The notes under the pieces were generated by a model, which saw only the letters and a program-made list of their open reading frames with translations, was not told the DNA's origin and made no database searches. The translations under genes and the position numbers were made by a program. From contig NC_135783.1 of NCBI RefSeq assembly GCF_051106095.1, positions 309,828,322-309,892,321 on the forward strand: a DNA stretch of 64,000 nucleotides. The letters are read 5' to 3'. Shown here piece by piece: positions 35,401 to 46,385 of this stretch (position 1 is the first letter of the stretch; each line of letters begins with the position of its first letter). The stretch comes from Pogona vitticeps. Lineage: Eukaryota; Chordata; Lepidosauria; Squamata; Agamidae.

Positions 35401-36689
35401 TCAAACCCTTGAAAGCAACTTGTTGGCATATAGAATGAAATAATTCCTTAGCCCCTTATTTTCAAAGAATTCTATGCATTACTCTGGCTTGTAAAAGATG
35501 GTTCACTTAGAAAAACTGATATTTGAGACCATAGGATTGCATAAGGTTTAGGTATGAAGCAGAGTAGAAGTTCTGCTTTTGTTGTAGTTTGGAGTGAACT
35601 TACAGTTCACCTACTACTGCATTATCTAAAAGTGTGTATAGGCTTCTTCAGCAGAATTTTGCTAAAGGCCAGTAAAATTGCAAACTTCCAAGTAACAAAA
35701 AATAGTCAGCCTGGTGACATACAATCCGAATTCTCAACAGCTTGGCTCACTCGTAGGAATTACTCCTAAACAGTTTAAATATTACAGTAGGAGAGTGATC
35801 TGCTCACTGAATGAAGAAGTGCAATTTGCTTTCATCATGTTCAGCTTTCAAAGTTGCTTTCCCACCAGTTTTGTCCTACCAAACAGACATACACAAATTC
35901 ATAAATGCCCCCTTTGATATTGTTTCAAATTATTGAGATTAAAGAAGTCATACTAAATATTTATGGCTGATTGCAACCTTTGGCTGATTTTTAAAAATAA
36001 CACTTTGAAACCACAATGTTCTTTAAATGTTTGATTAAGAGTACCTTTTATTTATGTCAGCACATAGAAGAGTGCAGCTGTACAAAACATACATCAATGT
36101 CCAAAATAAAAAGTCATTAAAATTCATAAGCCTCATTTTCTGACATTCTCTTCAAACTGTAGCTGAGAGTTTGTCACAGAGGTAACATCAGCAATAAAAT
36201 TACATAACTGCTGGTGTCACATTTCTTGAGGTACACTCAGAGGCATCTACGATTTTACAGATGTGTTTCACTTATTTCAGAAATGAACATAAATTATTCT
36301 TAATCTTATTTTCTATAATGGTGGAAGAATGTGTCAGGAAATCATCTATATTCCAGTGAGTTTCAGCAAAAACAGGGAGATTTGGGGGCAGGGGGAGATG
36401 CTTGGTTTCATTTTGCTCCCTTTCATGCAACAATAACTACTACTGGGGAAGAAAATCACTACAAGCCATCCTCTTGGTTAGCTAAACAGATTAGATCCAA
36501 AGGTTTATGATGGAATGACTGGCAAAGCCAAACAGAGAACACTGCTCAAAATGTCCTGTTGCCTAAAATGCGCAGACTACATGACAACCACAGAAACAAT
36601 GAGGCATAGTCAATTCTATTTATACACCTATCTCTGCACGCGCACGCTCACACACCTTCTATACGATCTGATTAGCATAGGCATCCTTC
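35401..36689. other. Unannotated AT-rich DNA
   Basis: No supported gene or repeat. Confidence 0.5.
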
Positions 36690-37050
36690 AGTCTTGAGAG
36701 ACTGTGGTAACATGCTCTGAATCAAGGAGTGTCCTCTCCAGAGCATGAAGCCTGGGTAAAGTAATATGGAAGATAGGCTGTTACCCAAGCAGCAGAAACC
36801 CCCTCTCCACATTGCTGAAATGGTCCAATGGAAAATCAAGAGCCAATACAACTGGTTCCAGCAGCGTCGCAGGAGTTGGCAGAACTACACATGCTGCCTT
36901 CGGGACTCCAGCTCCGGATTTTACCTTGAGGTTAACTCCTGAAGCCTTTTCCATGAGTGGATATAGCCACAAGGCAGTGGAGGTTTGAAATCGGAGTTTT
37001 CCTTCTCCTAGATGGGCTGCCCTCCATGGCTGACAAGCCCCACCTACCCG
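36690..37050 (-). mobile_element. RTE-BovB LINE 5' UTR fragment
   Basis: GTGTCCTCTCCAGAGCATGA, AGCCTGGGTAAAGTAATATG, GGCTGTTACCCAAGCAGCAG and AAATGGTCCAATGGAAAATC align in order with 17341-17480, the 5' UTR of the long BovB copy. On the minus strand it begins GCCGGGTAGGTGGGGCTTGT and extends further 5' than that copy. No coding region follows. An isolated 5' end is unusual for a LINE and suggests that the rest was deleted. Confidence 0.75.
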
Positions 37051-37194
37051 GCCTGCTCTTTAATAGTGCGGAGGTATGATCCAACCATTAAAACTTTCCT
37101 GCCTCCCAGGTGTATGCAGATCTAATTGGCTTTCCTATTTACCATATTAGAGCCAGAGATAGAATCAGAGAATTTTGCACACCATTAGGCATGT

Positions 37195-37590
37195 GCTCCT
37201 GCTCATTCTCATTTAAAGCTAAACCCCGCCCCCTAGGACCATGCGGTCAGGGAGTACAAAGTTCAGCCTAGGTGCTGGGACACACTCATTTAAAGCAGAA
37301 ATCCCCACCCCCTAGGCCCCACCGCCCCAGGCCATGCAGTGGGGGAGACCAAAAGAAAGCCCAGAAAAAAAACTCCTCAGCAAAATGTCCATGAAAACTT
37401 ACCTGGCCTTCAGCCTCAGCCCAGCTTCCTAGGGAAAAGGGCCCAGGGTCCTGGGACACGCTCATTTAAAGCAGAAATCCCCACCCCCTAGGCCCCACCC
37501 CCCAGGCCATGTGGTGGAGGAAACCAAAAGAAAGCCCAGAAAAAAAACTCCTCAGCAAAATGTCCATGCAAACATACCTGGCCTACCATC
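37195..37590. repeat. Tandem repeat, period 176 bp, about 2.3 units
   Basis: GGGACACACTCATTTAAAGC at 37277 recurs as GGGACACGCTCATTTAAAGC at 37453. Each is followed by AGAAATCCCCACCCCCTAGG, CCATGNNGTGG, and ACCAAAAGAAAGCCCAGAAA with ACTCCTCAGCAAAATGTCCA. The two full units are nearly identical. A shorter diverged unit precedes them (CTCATTTAAAGCTAAACCCC at 37208). It is GC-rich compared with its flanks. It may be a local minisatellite or an edge of a larger satellite family. Confidence 0.85.
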
Positions 37591-38114
37591 TGATTAGACC
37601 ATACATTAAATTATGATAATGTTCAAACATTCTGTTGGTGCAATGATACACAATTTAGTGCATGGGGACCAATAGTTTGAAGAAACATGAGGGGGAAAAA
37701 TGAAACAATGGAAAGCAAGCATTTTCCCCGCTCTTGGAATCTATGGCTGAGGCAGCTTAAACATATAATAAAAGGTTGCAACTATATTTAGAACCAATCT
37801 AGATTATACAGTTAACTCATCATTTTAAACAGATATCCCCCAAGGGCGAAAATACATCTTCCATTGGAAGGAAACTTATCCTGGATTGCTGTAGCAACAG
37901 ACTATTTGTTGCTACAATCAGCCTTAAAAACTAGATGGGGGCTGTAAAAGTGGCAAGTGGTGCACCGTTGCTTATAGGTTTTTGGCTGAATTCTATTTGG
38001 CAATCCTTGGACTGCACACTGAATTTTGAAATTAGAATGATAAATCTTTCTGGACTCCAAAATTATCCCCCCTCCCTCTATGGACCCCTCCAGCAGGCAG
38101 AACTGGCACATGAT
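37591..38114. other. Unannotated DNA
   Basis: No supported feature. The opposed frames at 37902-38129 have no motif. Confidence 0.45.
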
Positions 38115-38378
38115 TAGAGATGGGCACAAACCACCAGTTTAGCAGTTTGTGATGGTTCATTATTCAGCTGAACAGCTATGTGGTGCCTTCCAGACCCACC
38201 TCCTCCAACGGGCACCCACTCAGAGGCTGTGCACTGGCTTACTTGCCCCACCATCTCCAGGCGCTGCCTCTGTGTGGGCACCCACTGGAGGAGGCAGCGC
38301 TGGGAACTGCCGAACACTTGTTTGGTGAAAAAACCAAACTGGCACAAATTGCAAACCAGCAGTTTGTGCTGATCTCTA
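38115..38378. mobile_element. hAT-like MITE with 8-bp TSD
   Basis: A 264-bp element with inverted ends TAGAGATGGGCACAAAC and GTTTGTGCTGATCTCTA, flanked by CACATGAT and CGCATGTT (6 of 8 positions equal). Subterminal copies of CCAGTTTAGCAGTTTGT and ACAAATTGCAAACCAGC are characteristic. The internal GGGCACCCACTCAGAGGC and GAGGAGGCAGCGC blocks are shared with the element at 41331. No transposase is coded. The open frames here are accidental. Confidence 0.82.
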
Positions 38379-39029
38379 CGCATGTTTATTTATTCAACGT
38401 TACAGAAATCTGATCATAATGGCAGTAGAGAAACCTACTCAAAAACATTTCCTTCCTTGGTGTCTGCCAAGAATTAAGAATTTGAACATATTTTACATGC
38501 ATTCTTTCTCAAAGTCATGAAACCGAGTTATACAATGATTCAGAGTAATACAACCCATATCAAACAATAACAAATCACTCAGACAAGTCAGAGGACTGGA
38601 CTCAAATTCTATAATGATCACTTTTACTGCCTTATGATAACAAACAACTTGTCTCTCTCACTACTAACAATAACTGTCTTTGTCCATTATTTATATGACA
38701 TGGAAAAGGGGGCTGCAGGACCATGCCTTTTTCTACACTCTTGATGCATGGCTCGTGTAGTCTTACAATCCATGGATTAGCATGGGCATCTGAAGTGGTT
38801 ATTCCAGTGTGCATAGAATCATAGTGCCTACATTCATCTGATTGCCCAGATCCTGGGATCCTGAGCAACTAGTAAATTTACATAAACAGAAGGAACAGCA
38901 TCAAGGGAGCCAACAATATTCTCATGGATTTCAGAGCAGCAGTAGAGATTGGTAACTAAAATTTAATGAGGACAATGAGCCCATTCCAGTTATAAGTTGA
39001 ATTTTACAAAATCTATCCAAGGTTCATGT
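38379..39029. other. Unannotated DNA
   Basis: Nothing recognised. A 78-codon minus frame (38632-38868) has no motif. Confidence 0.45.
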
Positions 39030-39370
39030 ACAGTTTAGCCTAAACCTGATTTGTACTGGGTCCCCCCCCCCCCCTAGAAATCTTGGACTTTCCCCCTCTT
39101 TTGAAAGAAACACCAACCTGCACAGGACTGCAATAATTCCTGCACAAAATAGTATATTTCTCTGTGTGACATTTCCCAGAAAGTACATTGAACTGTCCAG
39201 AATTTGGCAGTTTCTTGTGTGAAAGAATTGGTGAAAAAAACATTTTGTTCTTCTGGGAAGCCAAGAAATCTCACTGCTGCCAGGGGACTCATTGGCAAGA
39301 AGTCTCAGTATGGTGAGATTTTGAGACCTGCCAAGAACAAGAGGGATTAGAATATTCTTCACATCCCTAT
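39030..39370 (-). mobile_element. Probable hAT-like non-autonomous element, decayed
   Basis: CCTGCACAGGACTGCAATAA with TTCCTGCACAAAATAG and CAGAATTTGGCAGTTTC is repeated in related form at 55563-55800 (CTGCACAGGATTATTGAAAT, CATAGAATTTGGCATTTTCC, CTGCACAAAATTA). The right end, ACATCCCTATTC, resembles the ACATCTCTA terminus of the hAT-like elements nearby. A run of 13 C lies at 39062. The boundaries are uncertain and no TSD was found. Confidence 0.4.
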
Positions 39371-39949
39371 TCTGTTCATTAACATATAAAACATACAATT
39401 TTTGAAAAAATTTCTATTGAAAAATCCTACTGAATTGAAAATCTCATCCATCCATTGATAGCTTAAAGTGGCAAGTAAGTTCATGAGGCAAAATGGCCTC
39501 AGAGATCTGAAAGCCTTGAAAACCAAGTAAGCATCAGCAACATAAACTGGGCTCAAAAGTTCATAAAAATCAGTGTGTTTGTCGTAAAACAGGTTTTTGA
39601 AAGCTTTTGTGTTGCCGACTAGATGTCTTCTCTTTTAGAAATACAGGCATCTTCTTTCCATCCATACTCCAAGATGTAAGATGGCCACTCCTAAGAATTT
39701 TAAATTTTTTTGTTTATGTAAAATAACGTGGCATATAAAAGCAGCAGTATATGGTATAAAATTATGAAAACTAAATTTGCCAGGTTCATGGCTTTGGCTC
39801 TGAGACTCTGGTTTTGCAGTTTGCTCTTCAGATCACAGGCTTTGGGCAAAAAATCTCAGAGAAAGGACTGCTGACAACCTGGAATAGTATGGTTTGTCCT
39901 CATGACCCAGAAGCACCATTGCCTCTTCATTATCTTGCATGGACTAGCA
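39371..39949. other. Unannotated DNA with weak internal similarity to 40.7 kb
   Basis: GGCTTTGGGCAAAAAATCTC...GGACTGCTGACAACCTGGAA (39839-39886) resembles GGCTTTGGCATGGAAATCTC...GGATGCTGATTACCTGACAA (40714-40762). This hints at related diverged repeats. Nothing else was recognised. Confidence 0.4.
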
Positions 39950-40149
39950 CAGCCGTTCTCCACAGGGGCCCTATAGACTTCTGGGGAGCTCTGGAATATT
40001 TGAAGGCGGGGCACAGAATAGAAACAAATCTTCACACACCACCTTATAAGGCTCAAGATGTGACATATACAGCCCTGATTTGGCCTATATTTTTTCGTGT
40101 TGTGTTTATGGCTGTGGCCAAAAAAAAAAAAAGTAGTTGAGAATGGCTG
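39950..40149. mobile_element. hAT-like MITE, 200 bp
   Basis: The ends are CAGCCGTTCTCCAC and GTTGAGAATGGCTG, imperfect inverted repeats with the CAG..CTG termini common in hAT elements. The middle has GCGGGGCACAGAATAGAAAC and ends in an A run before the right terminus. I could not find a matching 8-bp TSD. The 108-codon plus frame crossing it is accidental. Confidence 0.6.
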
Positions 40150-41320
40150 CATACAGATGTGAAACTTGTACTTTTTTTATTCTCAGAAAGAAAATGAAGA
40201 AAAACAACTCTTCACTTTTCAGGAAGATTTCTCTATGCAGGCTTTATTTTTCCCTAAGAAATCTGCCAGGAAATCTCACTGGATTTCTCCAATATTTCAT
40301 GGTTGGTTGATTTTTTTTCCTGGAGGAAATGCCAAACTGCAGTGGGAGGTGACAAATCCTGCATGGAATGACATATTTTCTGTGCAGGATTCATGGAGAT
40401 ATTAAGTTACATAGAAGATTGCCAAAAAGAAAAGAAAAAAGCAGGGGTATAACAAGTTTCGATTTTGCAGGAAGCAAGGTAATCCCACTGATGCAGGGGG
40501 AAGTCTTGGCATGGTGCGACTCAGAGTAATGGAACAAGAATTCCTGAAAGTACTCATAGCATCTTTATTTTAGAAGAGCGACAGCAACAGCAAAAATTGC
40601 TCCTGCTGGAATTCACCCATAGCCATAAGAGTCTCTAAAGTCTCCACACTGTTTTTAAGTTGTTGTTTAAGGGTCCACCAGGTGATATCAAGGCCTAATC
40701 CCTCTGGGTCCCAGGCTTTGGCATGGAAATCTCAGGGAATAGGATGCTGATTACCTGACAATCCTAACAGCGGATGCAATTCTGTAGCACATTAGGTTAA
40801 GGATATTAAGCTCACAGCCTCTTGCTCTCCGAGAGAAACAAACAAAAAGATTTCTCTGTGCAAGTTTAGTTTTCCTCAAAAGAAATCTTGCAGGAAAGAG
40901 GTATTATAGGCTTTCTAGAAGGTTTAGATGTGTGTGTTGCAGGGTGGGGAAGAGAAGGCAGAAGAAAAAAAAACAAGCTATGTTGGATAGTTACCATTCT
41001 TTCCTCAAACAGCTTCCTTCCTGTTCAGGATTCATGATAAAGGAGTTTTCTGCTCAGAAGAATGAAACAAGCATCAGCAGCAACAAAGGGGGAAACAACA
41101 AAGAAGTCATCTAAATGGGAGAAAATCAACAATAAAAGGGAAATTGAGACTGGGGACTCATTCTGGCACAAAGCTTGGAAATGTCACTGAAGTGGGGATA
41201 GGTTTGAGTGAGGAGCCTTGACATGACAGTTGCCAAGAACGAGAAATTGTGTGATCATTCATCACATCTCTACATCTTTGTTTCTTTAAAAACTTCATGC
41301 TGAGGGGACTTGACTCTGAC
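40150..41320. other. Diverged internal repeats of uncertain class
   Basis: AGATTTCTCTATGCAGGCTT with AAGAAATCTGCCAGGAAATC (40225-40278) resembles AGATTTCTCTGTGCAAGTTT with AGAAATCTTGCAGGAAAG (40850-40898). GTGCAGGATTCATGGAG (40382) resembles CTGTTCAGGATTCATGATAA (41021). An ACATCTCTAC end lies at 41266. These may be two or more old hAT-like copies, but I cannot draw boundaries. Confidence 0.4.
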
Positions 41321-41330
41321 CTACAAAGAT

Positions 41331-41560
41331 TAGAGACTGGCCTGAACCACCAGTTCGTTTAGTACCAAACAGGTGTTGGGCACTTCATAACCCTGCTTTC
41401 TCTAGTAGACACCCACTCAGAAGCAGTGCCTTGCCTCTTCCAGGTGCTGCCTCTTAGTGGATACCTGCCAGAGGAGGTGGGGCTTTAAAATGCCAAACAC
41501 CTGTTTGGCCAATAAACAAACTGGCACAAACCATCGAGCCAACTGTTTCTGCTGTCTTTA
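41331..41560. mobile_element. hAT-like MITE, same family as 38115
   Basis: The inverted ends are TAGAGACTGGCCTGAAC and GTTTCTGCTGTCTTTA. The 8-bp TSD is ACAAAGAT (41323-41330) and ACAAAGAC (41561-41568), 7 of 8 equal. It shares CACCAGTT, CACCCACTCAGAAGC and the GAGGAGGTGGGGCT block with the element at 38115. An inner inverted pair, CCAAACAGGTGTT and GCCAAACACCTGTTTGG, is visible. Confidence 0.8.
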
Positions 41561-41639
41561 ACAAAGACCTACAAAGCTTAGGGCAAAATGTGCAAAATCC
41601 CATCTCTGCTTTTATTAGCCAATGCATAGTCAGTAATCC

Positions 41640-42000
41640 ATAACAGATCCCCTGTTGTATGCCATATTTCTCTGCAGTAGCACCTCACCTGTGAAACCCT
41701 CTTCTAAAGGTAGTTGGTCTGGCTCCACCTTGCTGAACTTCTGGAGGAGACCATGTTGTTTTGTATACTTGTTGGGCCATATCTCCCAGAAATCAGGCTT
41801 TCTCAGTAGTGGCCCCTATTCTCTGGAACAGGCTACAGTGGAGATACAGCAGGCTCCTTCCTTTCTCATGTTCAGGAAACTGTTAAAAACAAAACTATTC
41901 AAAGCTGCCTTTAACAACTGAGTCTTATAGATGCTATTAATATTAATATGTTATTTTTCTTTTCTTTTTTCTTTTTTCTTTTTTAAATGGTTTTTAACAT
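41640..42000 (+). mobile_element. CR1-type LINE 3' end
   Basis: The coding passage gives LWNRLQ in one frame and VEIQQAPSFLMFRKLLKTKL with FKAAF in another. Together these are the CR1 ORF2 C-terminal signature (LWNxLPxEIxxAPS..FRKLLKTxLFKAAF), with a frame loss between them. A T-rich 3' UTR follows (TTTTCTTTTCTTTTTTC). A TA/TG run and the TAA array begin just downstream. Confidence 0.8.
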
Positions 42001-42027
42001 TGCTATTATATATATGTGTGTGTGTGT

Positions 42028-42212
<185 letters not shown>

Positions 42213-42225
42213 CATTTTGATTTGT

Positions 42226-42430
42226 GGATAAGCTTTCCAGAGTTTTCTAGGTACAGAATACACTGAAGTGGTTGTACCATTTCCTTCTTCTATGTAAGAG
42301 CATTCTGGGATTGTGCAACTTGCCCAAGGCCACCCAGGCATGCCATACTCCCAGGAGGACCAGTGGGGAATCAAATTCCCAACCTCTGGCTCCACAGCTA
42401 AATTCCTAAACCACTGATCTGTGTTACTCT
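42226..42430 (-). mobile_element. tRNA-type SINE, antisense
   Basis: The plus strand reads CCAGAGTTTTCTAGGTACAG, AGTGGTTGTACCATTTCCTT, GTGCAACTTGCCCAAGGCCA, CAGTGGGGAATCAAATTCCC and AACCTCTGGCTCCACAG. In reverse complement this is a head with TGTGGAGCCAGAGGTTGGGA and the B-box region GGGAATTTGATTCCCC, followed by the body and tail. The same family lies at 13148, 46386, 48544 and 61522. Confidence 0.78.
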
Positions 42431-43149
42431 ACTTTGCTCTTTAAAAAAAAACAGCATCAGTTTAGTAAATACTTTTAATAAATAACATATCAATGTGTGC
42501 ATTTCTGGAAGAAATGTCAAGCTGCCCAAGATTAGGAATGCACGCTAACCAGGTCCATACGCTCATGTTGATTGATCATATTTTCATTTTTCATTACATC
42601 CTACTTGACAAGCTTGGTTAACAAGCACAGTAAGTGCCCTCTAAATAAGGGTTTCTATAAGACTCTTGTGCACTTTATAAATCGAAGGATTTTGTTTTTC
42701 TACTGTATAACTGGAGGTTCTTAAAGTGTACAGGTGCTTAGAAAGCAGTCCCATCTCACACAAGCTACCAAGGCACTGCTGGGTCTCCATGAAGGCCCCT
42801 TCTGCTCCATGATGACTCTGCATCTTGGCTGCTTTTGGGATGGTCATTTGACAAATGCCTGGGTCTGAGGGGATTCATGAGGCCAAGATGTTGTGGGAGG
42901 AGTGGTACTGATGATGGTCTTGAAAAACTTCTCATGTCCCATTCCCCACTGGATGGAGAAATCAAAGCTCCTGGCCAGTAAAGTCCCAGACCCAGAAAAA
43001 GGGGAAGCGAAAGGAGCAGGTACTGAAAAGTTCACCACAGCAGTCAACAAGGCAGGATAATTTGAAGTCATAGTCCAAGAAGCAGGAGGCCAAATGATCA
43101 CACAATGTTCAGGAATGCACAAGGAATTGGCACACAAGTTATTTTCAGC
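42431..43149. other. Unannotated DNA
   Basis: A 97-codon minus frame (42844-43137) and overlapping shorter ones exist but show no motif I know. I see no supported gene. Confidence 0.4.
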
Positions 43150-43520
43150 AGCTCACAGATCCCACTGAGGCTATGCTATAGCTGTGCCACTGGAGCACCT
43201 CTCAGCACACAGCTCTAGGTGCTCAGGTAGCAAGTTGAGGAACCCAGCCACAGAATCTCCTTGGGAAAAAGAACCCACTCATGATGAGACAGTTACTCAC
43301 AAGGAAGCTTTCTATTCACAAAGACATCTCCCTTGCAGCCAAGCCTTTGGGCTTCCAACCAGGCCCATGCCTTCAGTCTTCTCTCCTGAGGGCTAGACAT
43401 TCTTCTCACATCCTCCTCAGATTCAGCCCTTGAAAACCCACCAGCAACAGGTTTCAGGTTCCACTCCTCATCTACAGAGGAGCCTTCCTCACCTGTGACT
43501 GGCAGCAGATTTCATACCTC
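43150..43520 (-). other. Acidic coding-like remnant, possible LTR-element fossil
   Basis: The minus strand has an acidic, proline- and serine-containing passage that includes SSVDEEWNLKPVAGG, AESEEDV and SSPQERRLKAWAWLEAQRLG. Such low-complexity acidic and arginine-rich ends occur after the integrase of some Gypsy-like elements, but nothing upstream confirms that. It may equally be another repeat. If it is a retroelement, it is a small and broken fossil. Confidence 0.22.
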
Positions 43521-44309
43521 CCCAATGAGTACCTAAATCTTCTGAAGATTTGTGTCACAAACCCTATTCAGATATTCCCAATCAGTTTGAAGCAAACATT
43601 TAGAAAGGGAACTGCGATGTGCATCTCCTTCTTTGTTGGTTTCATTCTCTACATAGGTTGAAAGGGAATGCGGCTTGCTGTGATCTTATGGGATTGCAGA
43701 TTTGCACAGCCATAGCTAGGAATGTCCACACCAAGGGCGAGCAGCACCATTTCCAATATACTCCACACTAAAGCAAAAGCCCCCACAAAAAGAAAAAAAG
43801 GGAAGAATGTGGTGCTCCCCCTGAAGAAAAAAAATCAATACTTTCAACAACAGCAAGGGCAAGTTGGAGGAGGAGTGAATAGAGCTGGGGGGCATTGTAA
43901 TTTCTTTTCCTAATTTTCACAAATAGATTCATGTCTCTAAATTTTAGCACCCTTGGGCAAAGTCCGACTCGTCTTGCCCTAATTATTTCTTTGGAGCTAG
44001 ACCAGAGGTATATGTGTGACCTTAAAATAATGCAAGTGTCTGGCTGAAGATAGCAATGGTATATCTGGAAGACAGAGGAGTGTGTATGATCCAGAGCACT
44101 CCTGAGTTAGTGACTGGATTTGGATATCACTCTGTCTCAACTGAGTGATCAAGAAAACCCAAAGCATGGAGTCAAACATGTGGAATAGAAGCAGGTGTTT
44201 AGGCAATATTTTCACAGCTGAGAAGTTTTGAGGCTTTTAAAAGTCTCGTGGAATTGCCATTGTGGTCGGCTGACTAAACCCTTGGACATACTGATACCAT
44301 CATTTAGAT
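43521..44309. other. Unannotated DNA
   Basis: No supported gene or repeat. Confidence 0.45.
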
Positions 44310-44445
44310 CACTGGTTCTTAACCTTGGGTTACTCAGGAGTTTTGGACTGCAACTCCCAGAAGCCTTCACCACCAGTTGTCCTGACTGGGGTTTCTGGGA
44401 GTTGTAGTTCAAAAGCATCCGAGTAACAAAGGTTAAGAACCACTG
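44310..44445. mobile_element. Foldback MITE with perfect 8-bp TSD
   Basis: A 136-bp element that is almost one hairpin. CACTGGTTCTTAACC at the left and GGTTAAGAACCACTG at the right are exact complements. The arms continue through GGGTTACTC/GAGTAAC and GGACTGCAACTCCCAGAAGC/TTCTGGGAGTTGTAGTTC. The perfect TSD ATTTAGAT is at 44302-44309 and 44446-44453. An 8-bp TSD with CA..TG ends fits a hAT-type transposase acting in trans. Confidence 0.92.
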
Positions 44446-45214
44446 ATTTAGATAGATATTATTGTTCCTTAGACATTGATAGAGGTCTGCTTAATAGGTG
44501 TGACCTTCCTCCTCATGTACAAACCAATGCCCTACACCTCACTGGGAGAATACAGTAATATATATGAGAGAACAGAACTCCTGCACCTCTAGAGGTTGAA
44601 AACAAAAGATAATTTCAGAAAGTGTACCTTTTCATGGGAGGTATGCCTGCTGAATGTCAATCTTCTGTACAAATATAAATATTCATAAACTCTGTTCTTG
44701 TTTCCATCTAGCCATTCGTCTCAGACACACATATATCATCATCATCATCATCTAAAAGAAGGTAAAATGGAGGTCATATCTACAAAGCAAGTATTCACTC
44801 GTCCTTGCAGGAGGGGGACCTGTAAATGCAACAAATGGCTTATGTTTTTAAATTGTCTGACACTTCTTTGCTGCAGGAAACCTTTGTTGTCTTCTGTGTG
44901 TGTGACTTTTAAAAAAATGAAAACTGAGGAGCAGTAGGGTGAGTTTTCGAAGTCCAACAGAGTTGGTTCTGAGGAGAATAATTAATACTCAGACACTTTT
45001 TCGTATTAACAGACTTGGACAGTCATTGTCGATCTCTGCACAGTTTGTGCCCAAGGATGACCAGCTGAGAGATTAATCAAGTCATCCAAAGTGGAAAATT
45101 AAAAGCCATGGGGATAACGCTGTCAGGGACTGTGAGGTGGCTGTTGTGCAGAAAGAGAGACCTTGCCCTGCCAGTCTTTGAGATATTGTTTCAAGTCAGC
45201 CGCATGTCCACATG
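44446..45214. other. Unannotated DNA
   Basis: A short ATC run (CATCATCATCATCAT) lies at about 44735. Nothing else was recognised. Confidence 0.45.
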
Positions 45215-45356
<142 letters not shown>

Positions 45357-45850
45357 GATTCCATTTCTATCTCACCCTTTAGTGTTGCCACTCTCTGTGC
45401 ATTTCACAATATACAATAAAATCATAGATTAAAACATTATATAATAAGTACAAAAATAAAATAAAATACAATGAACCCCGTTGCTATCTGAAAATTACCA
45501 CTGAATAAAAATAAGCACAATCGAAAACCATTTAAAGATCTCAGGCCAGCATTTACACTAGTAGAAGACAGCTTTACATAATTCAGTCTTAATTAGCTTC
45601 CTAAACACAGTCTGGGATGGTGCCTGGAAAACCTCTATTGGAAGCTTGTTCCAGAGGGAAGGGAACACAACTAAGAAAGCTTTGTTCCTTGTGTCGGCTT
45701 TTTTCGGCCACTTTGGGTGTTACTGTCCTTAAAATCAAGGACTGCAAGGAGTGTGTGGGACTTGTAGCTATTTTGTGAGAGACACTTTCCACCAAATATT
45801 CTACACTCACTTTTTGTCAAATAACACAAATTGCCCAGGGCACAAGATAG
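45357..45850 (-). mobile_element. CR1-type LINE 3' end, antisense
   Basis: On the minus strand the coding part gives PSLWNKLPIEVFQAPSQ, then TVFRKLIKTELCKAVFY, the CR1 ORF2 C-terminus. A 3' UTR follows, ending at the CTAT array. It is 5'-truncated and partly decayed. Confidence 0.82.
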
Positions 45851-46385
45851 TTGGACATCTGAATTGTTAAGCTTTTCTGAGTGTAAGACAAACAAAAGTT
45901 TTCCATTTCACAAAAGAAAAAAATTCTATCAAGACAAGACAATGTTTTTTCTGACATTTCCCCTACATCCACCTGCCTTCCTTCAAAGCTGTAAGAATCT
46001 TCAAAATGAGCACATCATGGTCATCTTGTCTATTACTGCAATAATCCTAAAAGTGGCTTCCTTTTAAAAGTGAAGTGCAACTTCGCTTTCACAAAGGACT
46101 ACATATGTGGTTTGAGGGTGCAACAGTGGTAGGGACAGATGGCTCAGGTTCCTTGATATAGCCTGCCTTCATTTTGCCTAATCTGTTTCAGCTTTTTCTA
46201 CACTTACATTGCTTCACTCCTTTCTCTGTCTCATATCTCCTCAGTAACACAGCCAATCATGGTTCCTGTGATGAAGTTCTTTTAAAAAGAGTTACTGTCT
46301 ACTGATCAAAAGCATTGGATTCTGCAGGTACCCAGTCTTTCTAAAAATAATAATAATAAATTACTAGTGTGTAGATATTGAAATG
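45851..46385. other. Unannotated DNA
   Basis: No supported feature apart from a short ATA run near 46346. Confidence 0.45.

Noticed and set aside
41321-41576. CTACAAAG as the TSD of the hAT-like element
   Set aside because: The inverted ends place the boundaries at 41331 and 41560, where ACAAAGAT/ACAAAGAC is the better-fitting 8-bp TSD.
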